NCBI RefSeq assembly: GCF_007860135.1
Contig: NZ_SJPV01000016.1
Location: 1-64,000 of the forward strand
Source of the DNA: Novipirellula artificiosorum
GTDB taxonomy: Bacteria; Planctomycetota; Planctomycetia; Pirellulales; Pirellulaceae
DNA length: 64,000 nucleotides
Reading direction: 5' to 3'
Part shown: positions 26,701 to 35,737 of the stretch, piece by piece
Layout of the letters: the number at the start of each line of letters is the position of its first letter
Numbering within the stretch: the stretch's first letter is position 1
Notes under the pieces: generated by a model
The model's database searches: none
What the model was told of the DNA's origin: nothing
What the model saw: only the letters and a program-made list of their open reading frames with translations
Position numbers and translations under genes: made by a program

Positions 26701-28304
26701 CCCGAAGTGATTCGCGCCAAGTAAAACCCGATCGCGATCGCGACAACAAACAGTGCCAGCCCCAACGCACCGAGTAGCATTGGATCGTATCCTTTTGGCT
26801 GCTTTTGTCGAGACGACCCGCTACCAAACCGGCGCCCACTACCGCTGCTGTCGCCCCCGGTCGCCCCGTAGATATCGGAATCATCCCCAGGGTAAACCCC
26901 CGAACGGCTGGCCGGCGCTGCACCGAGTTTTCCCGACTTCGACGACCCCGGAGACGACAGTGAGATTTGCCGGCCCGCCACCGTACCGTTGGGACGGTAT
27001 CCCGATTCCGCTTGCAGGTCGATGAAACTGCCGTCGATCAAATCGGGTCGGGGGCGAACGTTGACCATCCGGCCACTGTCGCTGCTGCTGAGCCCATCAC
27101 CGCGAAGCAGCGCCGAGCGACTGTTCGCAATCGTATCGGCGCCTTGATTGGAGACGGTGTCCGATTGGCCCGTCCGCGACGAGCTGTCATCAAACCCGAT
27201 CGACGAGGAGGTGTCGCCATCGTCAAAGTGAGGCGCATCTCCGAGTCCCGCCACGACACGAGCACCGCGCGGCACGCGGGCAACAAACCTCTCTAACACC
27301 TCGGCCACTTCCGACGCTTTCTGATATCGGTAGGCCGGATCCTTTTGGATCATCTTGACACAAATCCCCTCCAACTCACCCGGGCAATCCCCCCGCAATT
27401 CGCGAATCGGCTTCGGCATCTCCGATTGGTGCTTCGCGATTCGTTGGGCCAGTGTGCCGTCGTTAAACGGAGGCCGTCCGGTCAATAGAAAATAGAATGT
27501 GCAACCCAGGCCGTAAATATCGGCTCGATGGTCCACGGTGTGACTGTTGAGCGCTTGTTCGGGTGCCAAATAGTCCGCAGTTCCCAGCACGTTCTCGTTG
27601 TTGGCAACCGTCAAGGATTCCTCTTCCGCCAACACCAACGCCAACCCCATGTCCAATAATCGCACTCGGTTGTCTTGATCAAGCAACAAATTGGCTGGCT
27701 TGACATCGCGATGAATCACGTTTCGCGAATGAGCATGTTCCAATCCGCGAGCCGCTTGGCCAATCAGATCCGCAGCGGTCGAAAAATCGAGCGGTCCGTC
27801 CCGTTTGACCAACTGCAGCAAATCCAATCCGTCCACGTATTCCATCACGATGAAGTGGACGTCTCCTTCATTATCGATGTCATACGCGGTGACAATGTTA
27901 GGGTGGTTCAGCGAAGCAATCGCTTGCGCCTCAAGACGGAATCTCGCCAAATAGGTTGAATCGTTGACTCGCTTTTTCGGCAGCACCTTCAACGCTCGCT
28001 TGTCGTGCAGCCCCACATGCTCACCGAGATAAACACTGCTCATCCCGCCGGTACCGATGTGGCCGAGCAGCTTGTATTTGCCAAGAAAAAATCCCTTGTA
28101 CTTGCCGGCAAGCAGCTTTTCGACGTGCCATTGGGTCAACAAGCCTTGCTTCTTAAAGACGCTAGCTAAGCGATTGGCGTCCTCTGGCAACCCTCCATCC
28201 AACTTGGCGCGGACCTTCTCTACCAAGCGATCCAGCTTGGCTTGCTTGATAAGGCCGCTTTTCTCGACCATCTCGAGAAATCGTTCCGAGGAAATCCTAG
28301 GCAT
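26697..28304 (-). CDS. Membrane-anchored Ser/Thr protein kinase (PknB-like)
   Basis: 535 residues. An N-terminal helical extension (about 1-73, FLEMVEKSGLIKQAKLDRLV, QWHVEKLLAGKYKGF) is of the type common in planctomycete kinases. The kinase domain (about 76-335) has IGTGGMSSVYLGEH, the lysine in ALKVLPKK, HRDVKPANLLL, DMGLA in place of DFG, and GTADYLAPEQ. A Ser/Gly-rich linker of 170 residues follows, and then one C-terminal membrane helix (LLGALGLALFVVAIAIGFYL). The catalytic domain is thus cytosolic and tail-anchored. The key Asp residues are present, so it is probably active. It overlaps the acyltransferase gene by 4 bases. Confidence 0.93.
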   Translation of the reverse strand: MPRISSERFLEMVEKSGLIKQAKLDRLVEKVRAKLDGGLPEDANRLASVFKKQGLLTQWHVEKLLAGKYKGFFLGKYKLLGHIGTGGMSSVYLGEHVGLHDKRALKVLPKKRVNDSTYLARFRLEAQAIASLNHPNIVTAYDIDNEGDVHFIVMEYVDGLDLLQLVKRDGPLDFSTAADLIGQAARGLEHAHSRNVIHRDVKPANLLLDQDNRVRLLDMGLALVLAEEESLTVANNENVLGTADYLAPEQALNSHTVDHRADIYGLGCTFYFLLTGRPPFNDGTLAQRIAKHQSEMPKPIRELRGDCPGELEGICVKMIQKDPAYRYQKASEVAEVLERFVARVPRGARVVAGLGDAPHFDDGDTSSSIGFDDSSSRTGQSDTVSNQGADTIANSRSALLRGDGLSSSDSGRMVNVRPRPDLIDGSFIDLQAESGYRPNGTVAGRQISLSSPGSSKSGKLGAAPASRSGVYPGDDSDIYGATGGDSSGSGRRFGSGSSRQKQPKGYDPMLLGALGLALFVVAIAIGFYLARITSG

Positions 28305-28453
28305 GATTCGCCGACGTTTTGCCTCTTAATTGGGTACCGTGAGAAGCGAAAATGATAACAATTTATGGGACCCGTGCGTAACCTTATCGTAGCCAAAAAC
28401 TTACAATACGCTATTTTTTTGTCTCACGAAACAATCGACTTCAAACAAAGTCG

Positions 28454-29296
28454 ATGCCGATTGAAACGATCCACACACAATCCCCTGGTTGTAAACGATT
28501 CTTGAGAGACATGCAAAACGCTGAGCCGTTGAGGGAATTCACCCAAACGCCGCCGTCAACGGACGATGCGCAGTGGCCGAACACCACGCTCGTCATGATG
28601 ACAAAGTACCCGACACCAGGCCGAGTGAAGACGCGATTGGGTTGCGAGATCGGCATGGAACGTGCCGCCGAGCTACACGAGTTGTTCACCCGGCATTTGT
28701 CGGATCAGCTTGCCAGCGCCGGTGATCAGCGGGTCATCGCGCTGACGCCGGACTCTTACCTGGCCCGATTTGAGGGCGACCTCGACAACCTCGATTGGCA
28801 GCTAACCGGCCAAGGGGGTGGAGATCTTGGCGACCGAATGGCCCGGTTATTCCAGACCTATCTAAATGAACACCGAGGTCCAGTCCGCGTCGTGCTGACG
28901 GGAACCGATTGCCCGCTGCTCACCGACCGTGAAATCGCGGATGCTGCGGAAAAGCTTCTCGACAACGACATCGTCGTGGGGCCCGCGATCGATGGAGGCT
29001 ACTATCTGATTGGAATTCGATCGCCATGGAAAGACGCCTATGCAGCCTTGTTCTCTGAAATCCCCTGGGGCACACGCGATGTTTTCACCACCACCAAACA
29101 ACGCGTCTCCGCCGCTGAGCTGTCCTTGGCGGTGCTACCGCTAAAAGCCGATATCGACACAACGGAGGACCTGGGCCGGTTTTGTGCGCACCTCGAGGCT
29201 TCTCGTCATAGCTCGCCGTTACTCGCGGAACTTTGCGACCACGTCAACGCGATCCTCGGAGTCGGCGAAAGCGAAACAAGGGAAACCCATCCGTGA
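28454..29296 (+). CDS. DUF2064/TIGR04282 glycosyltransferase-like protein
   Basis: 280 residues, GT-A nucleotidyl/glycosyltransferase fold. VMMTKYPTPGRVKTRL (about 47-62) is the nucleotide-binding signature, followed by GDLGDRMARLF, LTGTDCPLL (metal-binding Asp) and AIDGGYYLIG. The first 40 residues are not conserved, so a later start is possible. Its stop overlaps the start of the ThiO-like gene by one base, so the two are coupled. The physiological acceptor is unknown. Confidence 0.85.
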   Translation: MPIETIHTQSPGCKRFLRDMQNAEPLREFTQTPPSTDDAQWPNTTLVMMTKYPTPGRVKTRLGCEIGMERAAELHELFTRHLSDQLASAGDQRVIALTPDSYLARFEGDLDNLDWQLTGQGGGDLGDRMARLFQTYLNEHRGPVRVVLTGTDCPLLTDREIADAAEKLLDNDIVVGPAIDGGYYLIGIRSPWKDAYAALFSEIPWGTRDVFTTTKQRVSAAELSLAVLPLKADIDTTEDLGRFCAHLEASRHSSPLLAELCDHVNAILGVGESETRETHP

Positions 29297-30429
29297 TGCG
29301 AACCTCGGTAACCATCGTCGGTGGCGGCGTGATCGGGTTAAGCTTGGCCTGGGAATTGTCCCAACGCGGCGTCGAAGTCCATCTTTTCGAGCGCCACCGG
29401 ATTGGCGATTCAACGTCTCGTGTCGCCGCCGGCATTCTGCCGCCCGCCAATCTTGCTCGGGCGAGCGATCCCATCGATCAGCTGCGAGGACTCAGCCACT
29501 CGTTGTTTCCTGAATGGTCGAACCGATTGCTCGAGCAAACCGGCATCGACATGGGACTGCGGCGATGCGGTGGACATTACCTCGGTGTTTCGCGAGGCGA
29601 ACGAGCCGTCATGGAGGGCATGGTTGCGTATTGGAATGAACAAGAAATCGAATGCGAACAGATTTCAATTGACCGACTGCGCAGCGGGGAACCGGAAATC
29701 AGCCTCCTCGTGGCTCAGAAAGAAGGCGTCGCAGCTTGGTGGGTTCCCGACGAGTATCAAGTTCGGCCTCCCGAGTACCTCCGCGCCTTGCACGCGGCTT
29801 GTTTGCGTGCCGGCGTCAAAATCACGGAGAATGCCCCTGTTTCCGAGATCCAGTCCGACCCTGCGTCAGCGTCGGTCTGCCTTTCGGAGCACCACGTGGT
29901 TGGATCCGATGCTGTGGTCGTATGTGGTGGATCTTGGGCTGGGACCCTCCTCGAATCTTATCAACTCAGCCGTAGTGTGATCCCCGTTCGTGGTCAGATT
30001 TTGGTGCTCAAGACTCCGCGTCCCCTTGTCCAATCCGTCATCAACGTCGGTAATCGATACGTCCTTTGTCGCGACGACGGTCATACGATCATCGGGTCTT
30101 GCGAAGAAGAAACCGGATTTGATTGCCGAACCACCGACGTCATGATTGACGCTCTACGCGACTTTGCCGTTGAACTTGTGCCAAAACTGGATCATGCCCA
30201 AACGGTTGGGTCGTCCGCTGGACTTCGACCGCTCACGTTCGATGGCTTTCCGATGATCGGCCGCATCCCCAATACGCCTAACCTCTATTTGGCTGCGGGC
30301 CATTATCGCAGCGGTATCCATTTGTCCCCCGGGACCGCCGTTTGCATGGCCGATTTGATCACCGGAAAAGTCCCTGCGGTGGACTTAGGACCGTTTCAAG
30401 TTGGCAATCAACAATCAACTTCCTCGTAA
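29296..30429 (+). CDS. thiO: Glycine oxidase ThiO-like FAD-dependent oxidoreductase
   Basis: 377 residues from the ATG at 29296, which overlaps the previous stop (TGATG). The DAO family FAD-binding motif VGGGVIGLSLAWELSQRG is at the N-terminus, with SRVAAGILPP, the IPVRGQIL strand and the C-terminal GHYRSGIHLSPGTA. ThiO oxidises glycine to the imine used in thiazole synthesis. No thiS, thiG or thiC is visible nearby, so another amine or amino acid substrate is possible. Confidence 0.82.
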   Translation: MRTSVTIVGGGVIGLSLAWELSQRGVEVHLFERHRIGDSTSRVAAGILPPANLARASDPIDQLRGLSHSLFPEWSNRLLEQTGIDMGLRRCGGHYLGVSRGERAVMEGMVAYWNEQEIECEQISIDRLRSGEPEISLLVAQKEGVAAWWVPDEYQVRPPEYLRALHAACLRAGVKITENAPVSEIQSDPASASVCLSEHHVVGSDAVVVCGGSWAGTLLESYQLSRSVIPVRGQILVLKTPRPLVQSVINVGNRYVLCRDDGHTIIGSCEEETGFDCRTTDVMIDALRDFAVELVPKLDHAQTVGSSAGLRPLTFDGFPMIGRIPNTPNLYLAAGHYRSGIHLSPGTAVCMADLITGKVPAVDLGPFQVGNQQSTSS

Positions 30430-30450
30430 ATCGAACCAAAGCAATCCAAG

Positions 30451-31143
30451 ATGAATTTCGACGACTTCACCCTCGACCCCCCTGGCAGCATTGCGGTCGT
30501 GGGTGCCGGACCGCTGGGCATCGAAGCGGCGCTTTACGGCCGCTTTCTCGGTTACAACGTCACGCTGATGGAAGCGAAGGAAGTCGGTCACTCGATGGCC
30601 AAACTCGTCGACGATCCCTTCCCGATGATGCCACACCAATGCCTGTCGTCACTGGCGGTCGCCGCGCTGCAAGCTCAATCGTCTGAGACGATCCCACTGG
30701 AGCTGCCGATCAGCTATCGAGATTGGATCGACCGGGGGCTCATGGGGCTCGTGCAGTGCGATCTCTTAGCCGGGCGATTGCGGACCGAAAGTCAAGTGAC
30801 GCGAATTTCGCGGGTCGCCCCCGAACCGGCCTCTGCGGAAGCGGCAGAAGACGACGAAGACGTTCCCCCGGATTTCCGATTGTCGATCACCACGAAGGAC
30901 GCTCCAGTCGAGTCGATGGATGTCGAATCGCTCGTTTTGGCCGTCGGTGCCGCGCCGGATCTCACTGAGACAGGGATCGAACTCGATTTTCCCCTACCGG
31001 CACCGTACCTGTTCCGCATCGGCGAAACGGTCACGAATGATCTGGCCAAGGATCTCGATCGGGGGCGTCGGCAAATCACGGCCTTGTTCGCCCATCTCGG
31101 CGGCCGTGCCGATTTGGATCTCTATCGCCCCCGCCGCGTTTGA
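30451..31143 (+). CDS. Short Rossmann-fold (FAD/NAD-binding) protein
   Basis: 230 residues. IAVVGAGPLGIEAALYGRFLGYNVTLME (residues about 14-41, quoted in part) is a classic dinucleotide-binding beta-alpha-beta unit, and LVLAVGAAPDLTETGI (about 165-180) is the second strand seen in flavoprotein disulfide-reductase-like proteins. The protein ends near residue 230 with no substrate domain, so it is about half the length of typical members. An acidic stretch (EAAEDDEDVPPD) sits mid-protein. It is in the same direction as the ThiO-like gene, 21 bases downstream. Function unknown. Confidence 0.65.
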   Translation: MNFDDFTLDPPGSIAVVGAGPLGIEAALYGRFLGYNVTLMEAKEVGHSMAKLVDDPFPMMPHQCLSSLAVAALQAQSSETIPLELPISYRDWIDRGLMGLVQCDLLAGRLRTESQVTRISRVAPEPASAEAAEDDEDVPPDFRLSITTKDAPVESMDVESLVLAVGAAPDLTETGIELDFPLPAPYLFRIGETVTNDLAKDLDRGRRQITALFAHLGGRADLDLYRPRRV

Positions 31144-31197
31144 TTGTGACGGCTCTGCCGATTAGTCAAACCACGCTGCCGCGACGCTTGCCCTATC

Positions 31198-31223
31198 CGG
31201 ATGTTTCTTTTTTGCAACATCCG
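31198..31223. promoter_or_regulatory. 8-bp inverted repeat upstream of the flagellar operon
   Basis: CGGATGTT at 31198-31205 and AACATCCG at 31216-31223 are perfect inverted copies around a 10-base T-rich loop. It lies 55 bases after the Rossmann protein stop and about 100 bases before flbD. There is no T-run after the stem, so it is a weak terminator candidate; an operator or 5' leader element is the alternative. Confidence 0.4.
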
Positions 31224-31319
31224 TCTTGCTGCCTCACCGTGTCCTAGGGTTCGGTGGATACATGAGGCGCAAGGTGCAGTTCCACACTTGCGCCGCGATC
31301 TTGAACCTGGGAAGCAGCA

Positions 31320-31598
31320 ATGATCAAGTTGACACGACTTGATGGCGAGCCATTTGTGCTCAACGCCGAACTGATTCGGTACGTCGAACGGCGTCCCGAC
31401 ACATTCATTACATTGACCTCCGGGGAACGCATCGTCGTCCGCGAAACGCTTGATGAAGTTGTTGATTTGGCAGTCAAGTATCAACAGCACAAACACTTCA
31501 TGCCGAGTCCGACCGTTGCACTGCGCCCCGAGATTGGCATCGCCAATGGGCAACCGAGCAAGTCTGACCCGTGCCTCGATAACACAGCAAACACTTAA
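31320..31598 (+). CDS. flbD: FlbD-like flagellar protein
   Basis: 92 residues. MIKLTRLDGEPFVLNAELIRYVERRPDTFITLTSGERIVVRE covers the FlbD family (a small domain often encoded just before motA). Its exact role in flagellar assembly is not settled. The C-terminal 25 residues are not conserved. First gene of a six-gene cluster, with motA 14 bases downstream. Confidence 0.85.
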   Translation: MIKLTRLDGEPFVLNAELIRYVERRPDTFITLTSGERIVVRETLDEVVDLAVKYQQHKHFMPSPTVALRPEIGIANGQPSKSDPCLDNTANT

Positions 31599-31612
31599 CG
31601 GCAAGAAACAAC

Positions 31613-32374
31613 ATGGATATCGCCAGCCTGATTGGCCTGCTTCTCGCCATCGGACTGATTATCGGTTCGATTGCGCTCGGCAATGCGCCGTTTTCTGCCT
31701 TCATCGACATCCCTTCGATGTTGGTGGTCATCGGTGGTGCCGGTGCTGCGGCCTTGATTTGTTTTCCGCTCGCCAGCATCCTGAAGTCTCCCGTCATTGC
31801 GATCAAAGTCTTTCTGAACAAAGGCGAAGACCGCTTGGGCTTGGTCAAGCAGATCGTTGAGCTTGCGGAAACCGCGCGACGTGATGGCTTGTTGGCCCTC
31901 GAGTCCAAAGTGGCGGATATCGAAAATCCTCTCGTTCGCACCGGCATCCAAATGGCGGTCGACGGAAGCACTCCCGAAGTGGTCGAAGAAGTGCTCCGCA
32001 CCGAGGTCAACGCAATCGCAGTCCGTCACCGCGAAGGCAAAAGCATTATGGACCAACTCGGCCGTTTCGCCCCGGCCTATGGAATGATCGGAACACTGAT
32101 GGGGTTGATCATGATGCTTCAGGACATGAGCGACCCGTCGGGGATCGGTGCGGGGATGGCAGTCGCGTTGATCACCACGCTGTACGGTGCAATCGCCGCA
32201 AACGTCTTTTTCAGCCCGTTTGCAGAAAAGCTCGGGCTGCTGAGCCGCAACGAAATGGTCAGCATGGAAATTGCGATTCGCGGTGTGATGGCCATTCAGC
32301 AAGGCGAAAGCCCTCGAGCGATCGATCAAAAACTGCGAACGTTCTTGCCGCCTAAACAACGCGAAGCGGAGTAA
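31613..32374 (+). CDS. motA: Flagellar motor stator protein MotA
   Basis: Inner-membrane ion channel subunit that, with MotB, drives flagellar rotation. 253 residues. Four membrane helices: about 2-22, 30-50, 150-172 and 180-205. The family motifs VVIGGAGAAALICFP (near 35-52) and FAPAYGMIGTLMGLI are clear; the conserved prolines sit in this second part (proline in FAPAYGMIG). The large cytoplasmic loop between helices 2 and 3 interacts with FliG. It is followed 9 bases later by motB. Confidence 0.93.
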   Translation: MDIASLIGLLLAIGLIIGSIALGNAPFSAFIDIPSMLVVIGGAGAAALICFPLASILKSPVIAIKVFLNKGEDRLGLVKQIVELAETARRDGLLALESKVADIENPLVRTGIQMAVDGSTPEVVEEVLRTEVNAIAVRHREGKSIMDQLGRFAPAYGMIGTLMGLIMMLQDMSDPSGIGAGMAVALITTLYGAIAANVFFSPFAEKLGLLSRNEMVSMEIAIRGVMAIQQGESPRAIDQKLRTFLPPKQREAE

Positions 32375-32383
32375 AGCACGACC

Positions 32384-33160
32384 ATGGACGAAGAACCTGA
32401 AGAAATGGGCATCCCCGAATGGGTCGTGACCTTTGGCGACATGATGAGTTTGCTGTTAACGTTCTTCATCATGCTGGTCTCGCTCAGCGAGATCAAAGAT
32501 GAAGAAAAGTATCAAGCGCTTGTGGATTCCATGAAGCGGAGTTTCGGATACGCTCGAACCATCGATGCGCTCACCCCGGGGGATTCGCGACCACGAACGC
32601 AAGCGTTCAGCGTGTTGTCGACGACCGGTCGTGCCAAGAAGAAGGACACAGCCAAAGGGGGCGTCCCCGACAAAGCACCCTCGGGGGAAGATCCGTTGGT
32701 GCGAATTGTTCGGCCTGGCCAAATGACCGCGGTCGGTTCGGTGGTGCTGTTTGAATTGGGATCCGACCAATTGAGCGCCGAGAATCGTGAGGCCCTTAAG
32801 ATTGTTGCGGCTCAGTTGCGTGGCAAACCGCAAAAAATCGAAGTCCGTGGCCACACTTCGGCCGAATTCGCCGCTCGCACGGCGGGAACGGACGAATCGA
32901 TTCAGTTGGGATTCCGCCGTGCCATTGCAGTACGCGAAGTCTTAGTGAATACCGAAGCACTGGAACCGTCACGCTTCCGACTCTCTTCGGCCGGTGAAAG
33001 CGAACCGATGCACCGCGCCGGCGGCAGCGTCGCCATTGCCCGAAACCCTCGTGTGGAAGTCTTTCTGCTCGACGAAACGGTTGAGGATTTGCACGGCACC
33101 GCAGAGGAACGCAAGGCACAAACCATTGACACGTCCGACTTGACTGCGGAGACCGAATAA
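32384..33160 (+). CDS. motB: Flagellar motor stator protein MotB
   Basis: 258 residues. The single helix starts at about residue 13 with PEWVVTFGDMMSLLLTFFIM; Asp19 is the ion-binding aspartate. The periplasmic OmpA-like peptidoglycan-binding domain (about 115-235) has FELGSDQLSAENREAL, KIEVRGHTS, RRAIAVREVLV and ARNPRVEVFL. Coupled to the next gene by a one-base stop/start overlap (TAATG). Confidence 0.93.
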   Translation: MDEEPEEMGIPEWVVTFGDMMSLLLTFFIMLVSLSEIKDEEKYQALVDSMKRSFGYARTIDALTPGDSRPRTQAFSVLSTTGRAKKKDTAKGGVPDKAPSGEDPLVRIVRPGQMTAVGSVVLFELGSDQLSAENREALKIVAAQLRGKPQKIEVRGHTSAEFAARTAGTDESIQLGFRRAIAVREVLVNTEALEPSRFRLSSAGESEPMHRAGGSVAIARNPRVEVFLLDETVEDLHGTAEERKAQTIDTSDLTAETE

Positions 33161-33720
33161 TGGCAGATGAAAAAGAAAAAACCGAATCCAGCATCGCCGA
33201 TGCTGCGTTGGCGGCCCGACCGAGAGTGGGCCGTGGCTTGGTGATCGCCTTCGTGGCAACGATCGTGATGATTGAAACCGCCATGTTCTTCTTGATGGTG
33301 CCCAGCGCAGAGGAAGTCAGCGCCTTGGCCGAAGCCAACTTGATCCAGTCGGTTCAAGACGGGGAACAGGAAGCTGAAAAACAGGAATCGGACGAAAACG
33401 AAGTCAAAGAAATCCCGTTGGGGCAGTTTGGTGAAACCTTCAGCCCCATCGACACGGAACGAGAATACCGAATCGAACTCAGCCTGTATGGGCTGATTCG
33501 CAGCAAGAACGCGGAATCGGTCGAACTAGAATTTGAAGAAAAACAAGGTCGACTCCGGCACGCCATTCGGATGAAAATTCGAACCAGTGCCCTAACGGAA
33601 CTGCAAGAAAACCAATTGGGGTTGCTTGAAAGGCGAATTTTGACGACATGTAACCACTTGCTCGACAGAGATTACCTGCTCGGAGTTGGGTTCCACGACT
33701 ACCAACTGATTCAAGAATAA
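33160..33720 (+). CDS. FliL-like flagellar basal body-associated protein
   Basis: 186 residues. One N-terminal membrane helix (VIAFVATIVMIETAMFFLMV, about 28-47), then an acidic linker and a periplasmic domain (about 90-186) with YRIELSLYGLI and a C-terminal domain ending HDYQLIQE. Position between motB and fliN and the topology fit FliL, which associates with the stator. Sequence match to classical FliL is weak, so the call is partly from context. Confidence 0.7.
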   Translation: MADEKEKTESSIADAALAARPRVGRGLVIAFVATIVMIETAMFFLMVPSAEEVSALAEANLIQSVQDGEQEAEKQESDENEVKEIPLGQFGETFSPIDTEREYRIELSLYGLIRSKNAESVELEFEEKQGRLRHAIRMKIRTSALTELQENQLGLLERRILTTCNHLLDRDYLLGVGFHDYQLIQE

Positions 33721-33792
33721 CGACCAACGGATTCAAGAGCATCGTGAAACGAAATCCGTGAAACAACGCTGTCCAAGGAAGGACGTGTAACT

Positions 33793-34269
33793 GTGCCCGA
33801 CCAAGATCAAACCAACGCGTCTGCTGCCGACGAAGCTGCGACGCAGGATGCCAAACTCGAGACGCCGCAATCCAAGGACCAAGAAGAACACCTTGGGATG
33901 GACGATATCGAGAAACTACTTGCCGAAGCCTCGGGGTCGCTTGACAAAGCGGCCGGCAAAGGTACCTCGTCCTCGAGCGAACCTGAACCTTTCAATCTGG
34001 GCAACTTGGAACCGGAAGAAAACGACGGCCAGCGACAATCGATCGATTTGCTCGGCGAAGTCGAACTGGATCTCCGGATCGAACTCGGTCGCACACAGAT
34101 GAAGCTGGAAGAAGTACTTCAACTTCGTGGTGGATCGGTCGTCGCGCTCGACAAACTCGCCGGTGATCCTGTCGATATCTTTGTCAACGGAAAACTGATC
34201 GCTCGTGGTGAGGTGCTGGTCATGAACGACAACTTCTGCGTTCGCGTGACGGAGTTGGTCAATGGGTAA
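33793..34269 (+). CDS. fliN: Flagellar motor switch protein FliN
   Basis: 158 residues. The C-terminal SpoA domain (about 80-155) is clear: DLLGEVELDLRIELGRTQMKLEE, then LQLRGGSVVALDKLAGDPVDIFVNGKLIARGEV. The N-terminal 75 residues are an acidic, Gln/Ser-rich extension. GTG start at 33793. Its end overlaps the fliO-like gene by 8 bases. Confidence 0.92.
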   Translation: MPDQDQTNASAADEAATQDAKLETPQSKDQEEHLGMDDIEKLLAEASGSLDKAAGKGTSSSSEPEPFNLGNLEPEENDGQRQSIDLLGEVELDLRIELGRTQMKLEEVLQLRGGSVVALDKLAGDPVDIFVNGKLIARGEVLVMNDNFCVRVTELVNG

Positions 34270-34936
34270 GCGAGCCATCGGCGCTGTTCTCATCGCTCTT
34301 GGAATCGGGCTGCTGCCGGTTGCGACCACAGCCATGGGACAAAACAGCAGATCGTTGACCGATGCCTCCTCCATTTACGGGGCGCCGCAATCGACGAGCG
34401 AAGCCCAAGTCGTCTCAGTCACTCGAGGCTTTCCAACGCTATCCAACCGAGCGATCGCGACCAGCGAAGACACGAAACCCACCGATGCCGCGGAAAGCGG
34501 CTTGGCAACACCTACGGTTACCGTTTGTTCTTCCTTGGCGGTCGTGCTTGGCTTGTTTGCAGCGTTTGTCTGGTTGACACGGCGATTTGGAGTTGGCGGC
34601 GCGTCGCAAGGGGCTTTGTCGAAAGATGTTTTTGAAACCCTGGGCAGCACGGCGATCGATTCGCGAACCAAAGTCACACTGCTGCGATGTGGCAATCGGA
34701 TCCTGATCACGGCTCAAACCGCCGGCGGAATTCAGCCGCTCTCGGAAATCACGGACCCCACGGAAGTCCAAAAACTGACTGCCGCGTGCAACGGGCATTC
34801 CAAGAACTCGTTCGCCGCGACGCTCAGTGAACTCGAGCAAGCTCCTGTCGCACCGGGGTTCGTCCACAGCGACACGGCGACCGTCACTTCCAGCGACACG
34901 CCGCGCAGTCGAGGTCGGCTGTTCGCCAATGCCTAA
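34262..34936 (+). CDS. FliO-like flagellar biosynthesis protein
   Basis: 224 residues with an N-terminal signal peptide (GAVLIALGIGLLPVATTAMG), a second membrane helix (CSSLAVVLGLFAAFVWLTRRFG, about 90-112) and a cytoplasmic FliO-type beta domain (DVFETLGSTAIDSRTKVTLLRCGNR, about 125-150). FliO assists assembly of the FliP export gate. Overlap with fliN indicates coupling. The operon stops here; fliP, fliQ, fliR and flhB are not in the window. Confidence 0.75.
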   Translation: MGKRAIGAVLIALGIGLLPVATTAMGQNSRSLTDASSIYGAPQSTSEAQVVSVTRGFPTLSNRAIATSEDTKPTDAAESGLATPTVTVCSSLAVVLGLFAAFVWLTRRFGVGGASQGALSKDVFETLGSTAIDSRTKVTLLRCGNRILITAQTAGGIQPLSEITDPTEVQKLTAACNGHSKNSFAATLSELEQAPVAPGFVHSDTATVTSSDTPRSRGRLFANA

Positions 34937-35040
34937 AGCGGTGTCGCGTTCCGCATTCAGTGGTCGTGCAGTTTAGCGTCACCCACTCCGAGGGCATTGG
35001 TATCGAGACAAGTCGCGCTGATGGATTCTGGCTCCCCTCG

Positions 35041-35058
35041 CCCCGCGCGCTCGCGGGG
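35041..35058. terminator. GC hairpin downstream of the flagellar operon
   Basis: Perfect 7-bp stem CCCCGCG/CGCGGGG with a four-base loop, 104 bases after the fliO stop. It is followed by AGAAAGG on the plus strand, so it lacks the T-run of an intrinsic terminator. Confidence 0.3.
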
Positions 35059-35148
35059 AGAAAGGTTGGAGTTCAGGCTTTAGCCGCACGAGCGCAACCC
35101 GCAGTCGCCTGACGGCTAAACTCCAGCGCACACCTCCTCTTCCCCCAG

Positions 35149-35188
35149 CCCTTCTCCCCCAAAAATGAGGTCATCCGGTTTTTAAGTT
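35149..35188 (-). repeat. Left arm of 40-bp imperfect inverted repeat
   Basis: Its reverse complement matches 35698-35737 at 35 of 40 positions by eye, including AACTTAAAAACCGGA and GGGGGAGAAGGG without gaps. The arms enclose about 510 bases with no gene. Confidence 0.7.
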
Positions 35189-35666
35189 ATTGATTGAAAG
35201 AGACTTACAAGATTTACCTCGCCCTTTGGGCTCGTTGCACCGCGCATCTCGGGTGGCGTCTAATACATCTGTGGCGTAGGTGACGAGATTTCGCTCTGGA
35301 CTTTCGACATACCGCTGCGAATGATTGTTGCCTTGCGGTTCGCGCTGGTGCTGCGAACATGGGCAAGCCTGTTGCACGGAGGTGCGGTTCATGGGTGCGG
35401 TGGCTCTCGGACTCCTCGGTCAAAAAACCGGCTCATCCGACCGAAGCGCGCGGAACCCAGACTCAAGGTTTTTTGGAGGTATGGCTCCGGTGTCCAATGA
35501 TCTCTGAGAAAAGAGTCCCCGACGGTCGGTCGTCCGCCGGGAACCGATAGCACCCTTGGCGCACCGTCGACCGGGATATCCCTTGTCAAGTTGCACCTCT
35601 GCAGAGCTCGACTCCGTTTCTACCGGCAACTGCACGATAACAAGTGAAAATAGCTCCTGCCAGCAA

Positions 35667-35719
35667 TGGTTGGATACCGAAACACTGTGTTCGTCACAAC
35701 TTAAAAACCGGACGACCTC
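35667..35719 (+). repeat. Dispersed 53-bp repeat, copy 2
   Basis: 50 of 53 positions match 283-335. Its last 22 bases are also the inner part of the right arm of the inverted repeat (35698-35737). Confidence 0.75.
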
Positions 35720-35737
35720 AAAATCGGGGGAGAAGGG
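35698..35737 (+). repeat. Right arm of 40-bp imperfect inverted repeat
   Basis: Partner of 35149-35188 (35 of 40 positions after reverse complementing). Confidence 0.7.

Noticed and set aside
31198..31223. Rho-independent terminator after the Rossmann protein gene
   Set aside because: The stem is good but the T-rich part is in the loop and no T-run follows the stem, so it is listed only as an inverted repeat.
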